A DNA stretch of 64,000 nt from Aquilaria yunnanensis. Its lineage: Eukaryota; Streptophyta; Magnoliopsida; Malvales; Thymelaeaceae. A program made the translations under genes and the position numbers. Of the stretch, positions 54,583 through 64,000 are shown piece after piece. Within the stretch, counting starts at the first letter, position 1. Each line of letters begins with the position of its first letter. The stretch spans positions 49,073,501-49,137,500 of the forward strand of contig CM077595.1 in the NCBI GenBank assembly GCA_039654915.1, written 5' to 3'. The notes below the pieces were generated by a model. It did no database searches. It had not been told where the DNA came from and worked only from the letters and a program-made list of their open reading frames with translations.

Positions 54583-57349
54583 AAGTATGTTGGCTGAATT
54601 TCCCAAGTTTTGCTAGAAAGGTCAAAGGGAGACCTAAGGGGTTCTAAGGGTACCTTGGGGTTTAAGCATTTTGGGAGTACTCCGAGACTTTCAAAAGTCC
54701 TTCGAGACCTAGGAGTTTTCTTGAGTTTTGTAAAGTTTTATGGGTACTTCTACCATAAGTAAGAAGCCTAGTTTACTAAGGATCACAACTAAGTACCACT
54801 AGCTAAGGTGGAAAGTTTAGAACCCTTGGCGAGCTAGTCGTGCCGTTAGCCACAAGGTTGCAAGGTGAAAGCTTAGTACACCTAGTCTACAAGGTCTTTA
54901 TAGCCTAGTTACAATAGTCCCACCATAATTCCCCTATACAACATAAAGAGGGAGAGGTTCAACTGGTGATTTATCACTAGTTAGGCTAGCAAGCTCAACT
55001 TGCTAGAGGACAAGGCTATGCCTTGTAGTTCAAAGACTAGGATGAGGAGAGGTCTCAAGGGACCTAGTTATATGTGCATATATCAGTACCCTCAAGCTGT
55101 ATGAGCTCACAGCAGGATACTTATGCTATCATATGTGGAGTCCTTAGTAATTTTCTTGCAGGTATAATGAAGACCCTTATCGAGAATGTTATGTTCTCAC
55201 GCCCTAGTTATGTTGTGAAGTTTCTGAAGTTGCTGGACTAGGTGACTGTTGAGGGTTATTGCGGTAGTTAGCTTTTGTTAGAGGTATTTTACTTGAGAAT
55301 CTTTATGGTTCTAGTATACTGGAGTAACTTGTTGGTCAAGTAACAGTGCTAACTAAAGTTTTCCTTTGGCTGCAGAGTCTAGTTGCACTTGGACTAGGAT
55401 TTTTGTGACTCGCCACTAGGACTTCCATCCAAGGTGGGAATTAGTTGAAGAAAATCTCAGTTGAGGCTTGTATATATAGTACTCATAGTTGCCTCCATTG
55501 TCTATGTTTTGAGGAGTACTAGACTCTAGGGTTGCTCTTGGGTGAGGGCATTAGTCTACTTTATGTATGAATGCTCCCACGCAATTGTTATGTGTAGTAA
55601 ACCTACATAAATGTTGATTTTGTATGCTTTAGCTATTTGAACTTATTTTTTATATAAATCTCTTGACCAAGTTAATGTTGTATGGTTTTTGTTATTCCAA
55701 GTCAAAGCATTAAGAGCATGCATCTTGCATATTCTAGGTTAATCAACTAGTATCATGGAGTTTTAATCCGCACACATATTCAACTAGCCAATTGCAATCC
55801 ACCGTGAGACCAGCTCTTACAGGTCTACTGGGCAGAGGCCAAGGATGGCTATGTCACCATGGTTAGTACTAACTAGTGTTAAAAATCTCCTGATGCCAAG
55901 CTTATGCTTGAGGAGGGCTGCCAAAGTGATCTACTTATGTTTATTACATGTTTTATGGACTAACCAATGAATGTTGTTGCTGCCGCATACATGTGTTTAT
56001 TATTTGTGTTTGATTGCTGCATTTGGATGACCTATATTGGATATTTGCATTGTGTTTTCTTGTGTTTTAGTGTCTTTGGATGCAGTTTATTGCTTAAGGT
56101 TACATTACCTTAGTGTTAAAGTATTCTCCTTACTAAGTTTCTCCATGAAACTTACCTCCCTTCAAATCTTCCCATTTCAGGTCCAGCAGAAAGATCACAT
56201 CCAAAATGACCTTTTTTGTCTAATTTTTTATCTGAAATTTTAGATACATGAACTTCCATGTGTGTAGCTATGATCTTGAAAGTATGGTGATTTTATGAGC
56301 ACATTTGGTCTTTTTAGTGATGGTGCTTATTGTGTTACGCAGTAGCAGTCTAGCATGCTGTTTTGGAGTGCGTTATGTCTCAAGCATCTCCTATGACTTG
56401 GGTGCGTGTCTTTAACTAAGTTAAGGCCATGATGTAGTGCATGGATTCATGTACTTGTAAGGCTTGTAAAGTTGAAACAAGTATGGGAACATTTGAGGAT
56501 GGTTTTGCTATGTATATGAAGGCGGTGCACAAGCTGTCTAAGTGTGAATGATGGGTTGCTTGTTTGTAAATTCTCTTTTGACCACATAAAGTTGTTATAT
56601 ACAAGAGCATGTAATTCCTATGTATAATGGACATGTATGGGAAGCTTGGAGGGCTTACCCCTTCTGAATGAAGTGTTTGCACACTTATGAAATTTTGTAT
56701 GGGCATAATGGTCAGAAAGTGGATAGAATTTTGACCCTACACTCGAAGTTATATATCTCCTTGTGTAGAGTGAATCTTAGTATGAAATTTTGACTACACC
56801 TAGAGAACATCTATAGGTTTAACGGGGATTTAGAATTCCTACATTTGGAGCACTGTATCAAAAGTTATGTTGTTGCAAATTTGGCTAATTTACTTTTTAT
56901 TTGGTCATAATTTTTTAACCAACTTCAAAAATCCATAACTTGGTCCATATGTGGCTATTGATGTAAAACCACATTCCTTGGTTTGGTCTAAGTTTCTACT
57001 TGATAATAGAGCTAAGAAAATAGAGGTACATGGCTAGATTAATACAGTTGTTTGAGAGAAGTTCGGGTGCAGTGGCTGGAAACATGAACTTAACAATATT
57101 GCATAATGTATGGTAGCCGAGATTAAGACTTGTGGTAGTGTTTTTCTTCCTTGGTACCATGATGTGCATAAAATGTGAATATGTGTGTAATGGTTGGACC
57201 AATATGCATGTATTCATACAATGCCCAAAAGGGCCACTTGGGTATGCACATTAAGGGTATTGTTCTAATGGCCTATAGGACATACCAACCCTGGGATTTT
57301 AAATGTACAATTTTGGCACCACAATTGGACTACCCCAGAGTGGGTATCA

Positions 57350-58260
57350 AGACTGCTTTTAGAACAAGATATGGTCATTTTGAATATACAATAATGCCAT
57401 TTAGGCTTACTAATGCGCCAGCTTTCTTTATGGATTTAATGCAAAGAATATTCAGACTATATCTATACCACTTTGTGGTGATCTTTATAAATGATATTCT
57501 GGTGTACTCAAGAAATAAGGAAAAGCATGAAAAGCACTTGAGAACAGTGTTGGATGTGTTAAAGACAAATCAATTATATGGCAAAGTGAATAAATGTCAT
57601 TTTTGGACCAATCAAATTGAATTCTTTGGCCATGTAATAAATGGGCAAAGAATGGCTATAGACCCAACAAAGATTAAAGCTATCTTACAATGGAAGCAAC
57701 CACAAAATGACAGAGAAATAAGAAGCTTCTTGGGTCTAGCTAGCTATTATAAAAGATTTGTACCAAAATTTTCTGTAATGGTAGCTCCTTTAAAGTTGAC
57801 AAGGAAGGGAAAAAGTTTGAATGGTCTGAGGAGTGTCAAAGAAGCTTTCAGGGGCTTAAACACAAGCTCACTTCCACTCCTGTACTAATACTGCCTAACC
57901 CCAGTAAACCTCTTGAGGTTTTCACAGATGCATCAATTATGGTTTAGGATATGTATTAATGCAAGAAAAGTAAGTGATAGCCTATGGAGCGAGGCAATTG
58001 AGACTATATCAGAGAAATTATCCAGTGCATGATCTAGAGTGCCCAACTGTGATCTTTCCTTTGAAACAGTAGGGACATTACCTATTAGGTAATAAGTTTC
58101 AAATCTTCACTAATCATAAAAGTCTCAACTTTCTCTTCACTCAAAAGGAGTTGAATATGAGACAGAGAAGATGGCTTAAATATCTTAAGGATTTTGACTG
58201 TACCATTGAGTACCCTAAGGGCAAGGTTAATAAAGTGGCTTATGCCTTAAGCAGAAAATA
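57350..58260 (+). pseudogene. pol: Element E RT C-terminal half and RNase H
   Basis: RT continues with [17 protein letters not shown] and [13 protein letters not shown]. The catalytic YxDD motif reads FINDIL near 57485-57500, so the first Asp is lost. It continues with GHVINGQ and [11 protein letters not shown]. Gypsy RNase H follows from about 57905 (FTDAS near 57918), with stops, then [20 protein letters not shown] and [16 protein letters not shown]. Confidence 0.87.
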
Positions 58261-58419
58261 CACAGGCATCTTGAAACATAGAGAAGAAAAGCCTAATGAA
58301 CTTAATAGCCTAACTTGTTTGGCTAACAAATGGCTAAGATGGGAACAAGCCCAATTAAGAGTAGTGACTATTCAGCCAACTTGGAAAGCTAAAATACAAA
58401 GGGCACAACAATAGGATGT

Positions 58420-59610
58420 AGATCTAGCTAGAATATCTGGGCAAAGGCATGGGGAACTATTTCAATGGTTCTCTTATAGGCAAGGATTGCTATACTTGTC
58501 AAACAAGATTTATGTACCCATGGGGTATGAATTAAGGGAACAAATTCTGAAAGAAGCCCACTCTAGTAAGATGAGCATACATCCTAGAACTATAAAAATG
58601 TATCAAAATCTAAAAGAACACTCTTGGTGGCTCAATATGAAAAGGGAAATTTACACATTTGTATCCAAATGTATGGTATGCCAACAAGTAAAGGTAAAGC
58701 ACCAAAGACCAAGGGGTAAAATACAAAATTTGTCCATCCCCGAAAAAAAGTAGTGTTCCATATCTATGGATTTCCAGATAAGCATGCCTATGATAAGAAG
58801 AAGCATGATACTATCTAGGTAATTATGGATAGACTTATAAAGTCAGCCCACCTTTTACCTATTAATCTCACAGATCGATTGGATAGGCTGGAATAGTTGT
58901 ACATTGAAGAAATTGTGAGATTACACAGTATCCCAAATGACATAGTTTTAGACAGAGATCCAAGGTTTGTGCCAAGCATTAGGTACTTAATTGAAACTAA
59001 GTTCAGCTTCCTACCCTCAAATTGATGGACAAATAGAAAGAACCATACAAGTCCTTGAAGATATGCTAAGATGCTGTGTATTGGACTTTAAAGGAGAATG
59101 GGATCAAATCCTACCTTTGATAGAATTCTCCTACAATAATAGCTATCAGTCAGTGATAAAAATGGCACCTTATGAAGCTTTGTATGGGAGGAAGTACATA
59201 ACTACCAACTTTTGGTAGGATACTAAGGATACAGTTGAGATAAGACCAGAACTGATCCATGAAACCACTAAAAAAATCAAAATGATCCAGGAAAGAACCA
59301 GGGCTACCAATGATAGAGAGCAAGCCTATGCCAGTCAAAGAATGAGAAGAGACCTGGAATTCCAAGTAGGGGACTAAGTGTGGATCAATGTTTCTCCAAT
59401 GAGAGGAGTTATGAGATTTGGCAGGAAAGCCAAATTAGCCCATAGATACATTTGACCATTTCCAATAATGGCTATGATTAGTAATGTGGCATACAAGCTT
59501 GATTTACCTTCAGAGATGGGTCATATATGTGATACCTTTCATGTTAGTATGCTTAAAAAGTACTTATTGAATCCACAATAAGCTATACCAACTTCTAATA
59601 TTTCAGTGAC
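58420..59610 (+). pseudogene. pol (IN): Element E integrase
   Basis: The zinc-binding module is at about 58555-58690 (EAHSSKMSIHPR, then CMVCQQVK). The catalytic core follows, with VIMDRLIKSAHLLP near 58825 and VLDRDPRF near 58947, then YPQIDGQIERTIQ near 59005 in another frame. A GPY/F-like segment (KAKLAHRYI*PFPI near 59425) follows. Frameshifts near 58755 and 58998 and several stops are present. Confidence 0.87.
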
Positions 59611-59818
59611 CCCCAACCTTTCTTACGAACAAGAACATGTAAAAGTTCTAGCCAAAGATGTCAAAAAGTTGAGAAGTAAGTGGATAAACAAGGTAAAAAT
59701 CCATTGGTCTAACCATTCAGAGCATGAAGCTACTTGGAAAATAGAAATTGAAATGCTCAAAAGATACCCAAGGCCATTTCCCATATTACTTGAGAATTTG
59801 GAGGACCAAATTCTTTAA
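59606..59818 (+). pseudogene. Element E chromodomain
   Basis: The open tail reads LRSKWINKVKIHWSNHSEHE, then ATWKIEIEMLKRYP, the fold of an integrase C-terminal chromodomain of Tekay/Del-type chromoviruses, thought to steer integration to heterochromatin. It ends at 59818, directly before the polypurine tract. Confidence 0.8.
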
Positions 59819-59829
59819 GGATGGGAGAA
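59819..59829 (+). other. Polypurine tract of element E
   Basis: GGATGGGAGAA directly precedes the LTR start TGTCATACC. Confidence 0.8.
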
Positions 59830-59859
59830 TGTCATACCTATAACTTACATAGGCCATGG
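59830..59859 (+). repeat. Element E 3' LTR, first 30 bp
   Basis: TGTCATACCTATAACTTACA matches the start of the 5' LTR; it is cut by S3. Confidence 0.88.
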
Positions 59860-61275
59860 TGTTAGTGTTGTGCCCAAAAAGCCAATCATGAGATGATTGT
59901 ATTTTTTCACATTGAGTCATGATATTTTATTGAGGCATTAATCCAGCAATTTTGTTTGTTGTTTTGTTTCTGCGTAACGTAATAAACATAATTGTAACCC
60001 TAGAATAATGATATTCTTAAACATCCCTAGTCTAGTATTATTGTGGAGCGGGTTGCAATAATACATAATGACTAGCATATGTGGAGACTAATATGAGATA
60101 TGTAGTCTACATATGGGTACAAGTTGGAGAACTTGTGTACTGGACCGACCCACCATGAGAACACTTCATGGATCGTTATATGAGTGTCATAAGTGATTCT
60201 CATAGTGATCATGGTATATGTAGTCCTTCGACCTAAGATCAGCAAGGTTCCCTACATGTGAGTCACATACTTTGATACTTTCCTTTGTTGCTTGTAACTG
60301 AGTAAACTTGAAGGAGGTCATTGGGTATGTCACAAATCATGCGGAGGGATTTGTATGATCAAGATGGGATTTGTCCCTCCTATGTAACGGGAGTGATATC
60401 TTTGGGCCCCTTGATAGAGTGAGACTTAGAAAATGCATGGCCATGCTCTGATGAGTTGATATATGATATCAATGTCGTCAGTTTAATTTGGTCTACTTGG
60501 TAATCAAGAAACCAAAGATTGGGCTATACGAGAGTGACACATTCCATGTCTCGTGCTTAGTCTTGATGTCTTGGACAAAGGGACAATGGCATATATCGGT
60601 GATGATCATAAATGTTTAGTCGATTCACCGACAATCTTGTCACTTGGGTAGCAGTGATGTGTTGCTAGACACCGCTCATTGCTTATGATCATAAATGTGA
60701 TTTATGATCATTGCCAACATGGCAAGAGCCTATTGGGTCGCACACATAGAGCTATTTGGATCATTAGAGTGCATGGGCTAATTATTTGGGTTATGGTTTC
60801 ACTTTAATTTCGTATTAATAATGGGCCAAGGAGTTGAGCCATTATTAAGCCCGAAATTAAATCCTAATTGGATTAGGGCTTTGAAACCCATTAGGCCTGG
60901 AAGTTGAGTCTCACTATAAATACAACTTTTAAATGAGAAATTCGCAGGTCTCCTTGCCCTAGCCTCCCAAAAGGACAGCCGCACTCTTCTCTTGCAATTC
61001 CTTGGAGGACGCAAGCTAGCACTGCGAGCGCAAGAGAAACGCATCTGCCGGGACGTGGTGGAAGCGTGGTGATCCCGAGAGGCTCGTGTGGATACCATAG
61101 AGAGCCTGAACACGTCAACTGTTTAGGTTTTGTGATTCGACTCTACAGTTGAGTGAGAGATCTCAACCGAAAATTAGGTATGAAATTTTCGAACACCCGG
61201 TTTACCCCGTCTCACTTGGATCCTGGAGGGTTTCGGTTAAATTCTGCTGCGCTGTTTGGCTCCCGAAACCCAACA
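59860..61275 (+). mobile_element. Solo LTR S3 (TSD CATGG/GATGG)
   Basis: 1416 bp, TGTTAGTGTTGTGCCC to GAAACCCAACA. Flanking CATGG (59855-59859) and GATGG (61276-61280) match at four of five bases. The E LTR resumes right after. TATAAATA near 60914. It is the best preserved copy of the S family by its ends (TGTT..AACA). Confidence 0.88.
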
Positions 61276-63003
61276 GATGGGTTGTGACTATTGTATGAGT
61301 ATGATACATCAAATATGTGAATAGAAAATGCAAGTTATGAAACATTAAGAGAAAATAAACTCACCAGATGCCCCAAAGGCATATCAGGGGAATATGAGAG
61401 AAGAAAAATGCTCTATTCCTAAACCAAAAGTGATTAAAGTATGGCTATGAAGGGTCTTCAGACAAAGACTCATGGTTTGGAGGAACTTGGAATCATTAAG
61501 GAGCAAAAATTTAACAAGGTCCACAACGGGGACTTTGAGCACACCATTGTGTGCCTTTATGTGAACTTGCGTGCTCTAAACCCTAAAACCCTAAGGGAAA
61601 ATTTGTAAACTTAATTCCTAAGGACATGATACAAATTAGGATAGGTACATAAGCCCAATAAATGTGAAAAACACATAAGAAAGAACAAGAACACCCTAAA
61701 GTGCACCAGAGGACTCTTAAGTTCACCTTTGTATGAAACCATGTGATTATGAAGGCTCTAAAGCCTAATGTCATGAAAGGAATTACATGAGATTGATACT
61801 TATCATTTAAATGAGAATGTGGGCTACAATGTGGGCTACGAGAAGGTGAAAAACGCAAAGAAGCTATGGAAACACCTTAGAGGACACAAAAGTGCTCTTA
61901 AACGCACTTTAAGTGTGTCTATGTTCAATGCAATGTTTGAGGGCCTAATTGGCTGAATTAATTGATGAAGTGAGTGCTCAATATGTGAAACTTAAAGAGT
62001 AAAGTAGGACAAAATGAAATTTTAAAGGAATTTAGCTGCTTGGAGGAGGATTTGACCAATAATTAGTAAAAAGTCCATGATAGCTTGGTCATTCGGCCAC
62101 CATTTTTTTTTGTAATCTTCAAAGGTAGCTTCATTACATCTTCTTAGCTATTTCCTAGATATTTTCTAGCTTATTTATAGCCTTCAAATATAGCAAACAT
62201 AGACTAATGACTTGTTAGACATCGAAACACAAGCAAAACAAAAGACAGAGCAAGTTAGCCAAAATTGAGACTAAGTATGGCATATCAACTATGGCATTCT
62301 TCATGAGCTATTTTCTTTTTAATTTCCTACTATTTTCTCACCCTCTACTACTTTTCTAACCTTCTACCGAGACACCCTAAAGCTACCAAAAAGAAATAAG
62401 GTAAAGAAGGACAAAAATAAGGCAAATCAGAGGCATGATAGTGCAAGACTAGCTCATGCTGGTGTCTACATTTCATGCTTATGTTCAATGATGCATGATC
62501 AAGCTTCCTTGCTGCCATTTCAACCATCGGTAAGGACCTATATAAGTTTTCTTCTTCTATATTTTGAATGGGAAACGCTACCTTAGGTGATGGCTTAAGC
62601 TAAAGGAACCTAGAAGCTATGTAATGGACTATGTGTGCATCAAGCATTATGGTAAGCTAGCTACTTCACTTTCAGCAAGTAGTGGGTTTTTGTTCAAGTT
62701 GAGCCAAGCTTGATCAATCAATTAGAGCTCTTTTTTAATTGAACCTAATCAAAGTGATCACATGAAGAAACTGAAGAAAAATCATGCTTGCTATGTTAAG
62801 GAAACTGTGTGTATATGGAGTGTGTGTTTGTATGCTTCTCTATTTGTATACATGTGCTAACCCCTATTTTTTATATATATGTTTTATGTATTATTTTGTA
62901 AATGTTTTTTTTTTGTGCCTTCTATGTTTTTGGATGCAGGTTATTAAGAAAAGGTGGAGGTTTATATGTATAGTAGTGATTTAAACATTGTGAGGGCACT
63001 AGT
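61276..63003 (+). repeat. Element E 3' LTR, remainder (truncated)
   Basis: Collinear with 47613-49318 of the 5' LTR; the match stops abruptly at CACTAG near 63003, about 450 bp before the expected end. Confidence 0.85.
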
Positions 63004-64000
63004 GAAGATTTTCAGGATCTCAATAATAACATACTCTTATGTTATTCATTTGTGTATATGCCACATGCATATAAGTTTTCCATACATATTGTCTCAAAAA
63101 CAATATCTAGCATGCTATTTGAGTTCAACATGAATATAGACATACTTATCCAGTCAAACAAACTTAGCATGCCACTAAGATCATTCATAAAACTTAAATC
63201 CTTAGCATGCTACTAAAGCAAGAAAGGATGCGTACCTTCCTTTTTGATAGTCTTGTGCCGAAAAGGAAAAGGAAGGACTTGATCTTAGAGATACGCCTTG
63301 AGGCTTGAATTAAGATGAAGAATCTCAATGTAATTCCACCCACAATGCTCTAAGAAAGTGTCTAATATTTCGGCTCTTTAAAGGAATGAAAGGAGGAATT
63401 TTTCTCTCAAGAAAAATGGTGCAAATTGAGTGTAAAATTCGTACCATCAATGGCCAGCCACTAAAGGCTATTTATAGATGACCAAAAGGCACACCTTTAC
63501 ACCAAGAAAGGTGTCCTTTAAGCCAAAGAACACTTCCTTTGGCTAAGGGTCATGTATGGTGGCGAAAATACATGTCTTTTAGCCAAGGAACACTTCCTTT
63601 GGCCTATAACCACCCATAACTACCTTATGGGCGAAAATACATGTCTTTTAAGTCAAGGAACACTTCCTTTGGCCTATAACCACCCATAACTACCTTATGG
63701 GCGAAAATACATGTCTTTTAAGTCTAAAGGACATCACATTTGGTGCAATAACCACCTCAACCACCTCCATGGCCGAACATACATGTCCTTTAAAGTCAAA
63801 GGACATCACTCTTGGTGCTATAAGCACCCTATGGCCGAATATACATGTCCATTCACCCAAGGAACACTTCCTTTGGATGAAAGGACATGTTCTTTTAGCC
63901 AAGAGTTATTTCTTTTGATGAAGAGACATACCTTTACACAAAAGATGTGTCTCTTGGTGGTTTTGAGCTAAAAACAAGGTGAGCTGGCACAAAGCTAGCT
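63004..64000. other. Unclassified sequence with tandem array and minus-strand TATA
   Basis: No coding domain. On the minus strand TATAAATAGCC lies at 63469-63476, followed downstream (toward 63200) by sequence that looks like an LTR or gene leader. It may be part of another element inserted in the E LTR on the minus strand; not proven. Confidence 0.4.
63561..63900. repeat. 70-bp tandem array with hairpin motif
   Basis: Units begin GGCGAAAATACATGTC at 63561, 63630 and 63700, then diverged units near 63770 and 63833. Each has a CCAAGGAACACTTCCTTTGG-type stem, with a short loop. Confidence 0.87.

Larger units (their letters stand above)
52366..57349. mobile_element. Unit H: 4984-bp non-coding TG..CA insertion in element E (TSD AGACT)
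   Basis: It begins TGTTACCACCTTCAC and ends AGAGTGGGTATCA; the ends are imperfect inverted repeats. AGACT flanks it at 52361-52365 and 57350-57354, and removing it restores the RT frame exactly. No coding domain and no obvious pair of direct terminal repeats was found. It shares blocks with G and a TACTAAGT..TTTCAGGT block with Tekay-type LTRs. It is either an unusually long solo LTR or a large non-autonomous LTR derivative (LARD-like). Two tandem repeats lie within it. Confidence 0.75.
47578..63003 (+). mobile_element. Element E: degenerate Tekay/Del-type chromovirus (Ty3/gypsy), with nested H and S3
   Basis: 5' LTR 47578-~49773, tRNA-Met-like PBS 49778, gag about 50461-51240, protease-RT 51466-52365, nested unit H, RT-RNase H 57350-58260, integrase 58420-59600, chromodomain about 59630-59800, polypurine tract, 3' LTR from 59830, interrupted by S3 and lost at 63003. 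Stops and frameshifts are frequent throughout, so it is old. Tekay/Del-type is inferred from the PBS, the CHD-like C-terminus and the GAGAATGTCATACC end. Confidence 0.88.

Noticed and set aside
60799..61118. Overlapping minus-strand frames near the end of S3
   Set aside because: Not kept open in S1 or S2 at the same position, so they are chance frames in LTR sequence.

Overview
The window is gene-poor plant nuclear DNA made almost entirely of LTR retrotransposons nested in one another, plus one LINE and one MITE. No host gene, tRNA or rRNA was found. The plant origin rests on Tat-lineage Ty3/gypsy elements (extra archaeal-type RNase H, no chromodomain), a Tekay/Del-type chromovirus (tRNA-Met primer site, C-terminal chromodomain) and a Stowaway-like MITE. 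A flowering plant is most likely; the species cannot be told.

Layout. 1-9337: Tat element A (+), cut at its 5' end by the window. 9338-10970 and 22188-24054: old Tat element D (+), which received A and then B. 10971-22187: complete Tat element B (-), TSD CTTAG. 24055-~29545: LTR-derived, non-coding composite G. ~29600-44421: one degenerate LINE (+) split in three by a solo LTR (S1, TSD TATCT, itself carrying a Stowaway-like MITE) and by complete Tat element C (+, 32667-43883, TSD AGTAT). 44422-44809: AT-rich spacer. 44810-47577: 5' end of old Tat element F (+), split by solo LTR S2 (TSD CAAAC). 47578-63003: degenerate Tekay-type chromovirus E (+), whose reverse transcriptase is interrupted by a 5-kb non-coding TG..CA unit H (TSD AGACT) and whose 3' LTR is interrupted by solo LTR S3. 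63004-64000: unclassified, with a hairpin-bearing 70-bp tandem array.

The Tat elements A, B and C share one plan: LTR; gag-protease-RT-degenerate RNase H-archaeal RNase H-integrase; a tandem array with a palindromic core; then a gene on the opposite strand running back toward pol, preceded by its own TATA box and a second tandem array; then polypurine tract and LTR. The antisense gene can be resolved into four exons with GT..AG introns at identical, frame-preserving places in three copies (708-733 codons in repaired reading), and D keeps remnants of it. The gag reading frame appears to start inside the LTR, 32 nt before its end, and to run through the primer binding site; the same arrangement is seen at four LTR ends. 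All coding copies carry stops or frameshifts, so none looks autonomous today. B and C have LTR pairs differing by roughly 1.5-2% by eye, so they are recent insertions; D, F, E and the LINE are much older.
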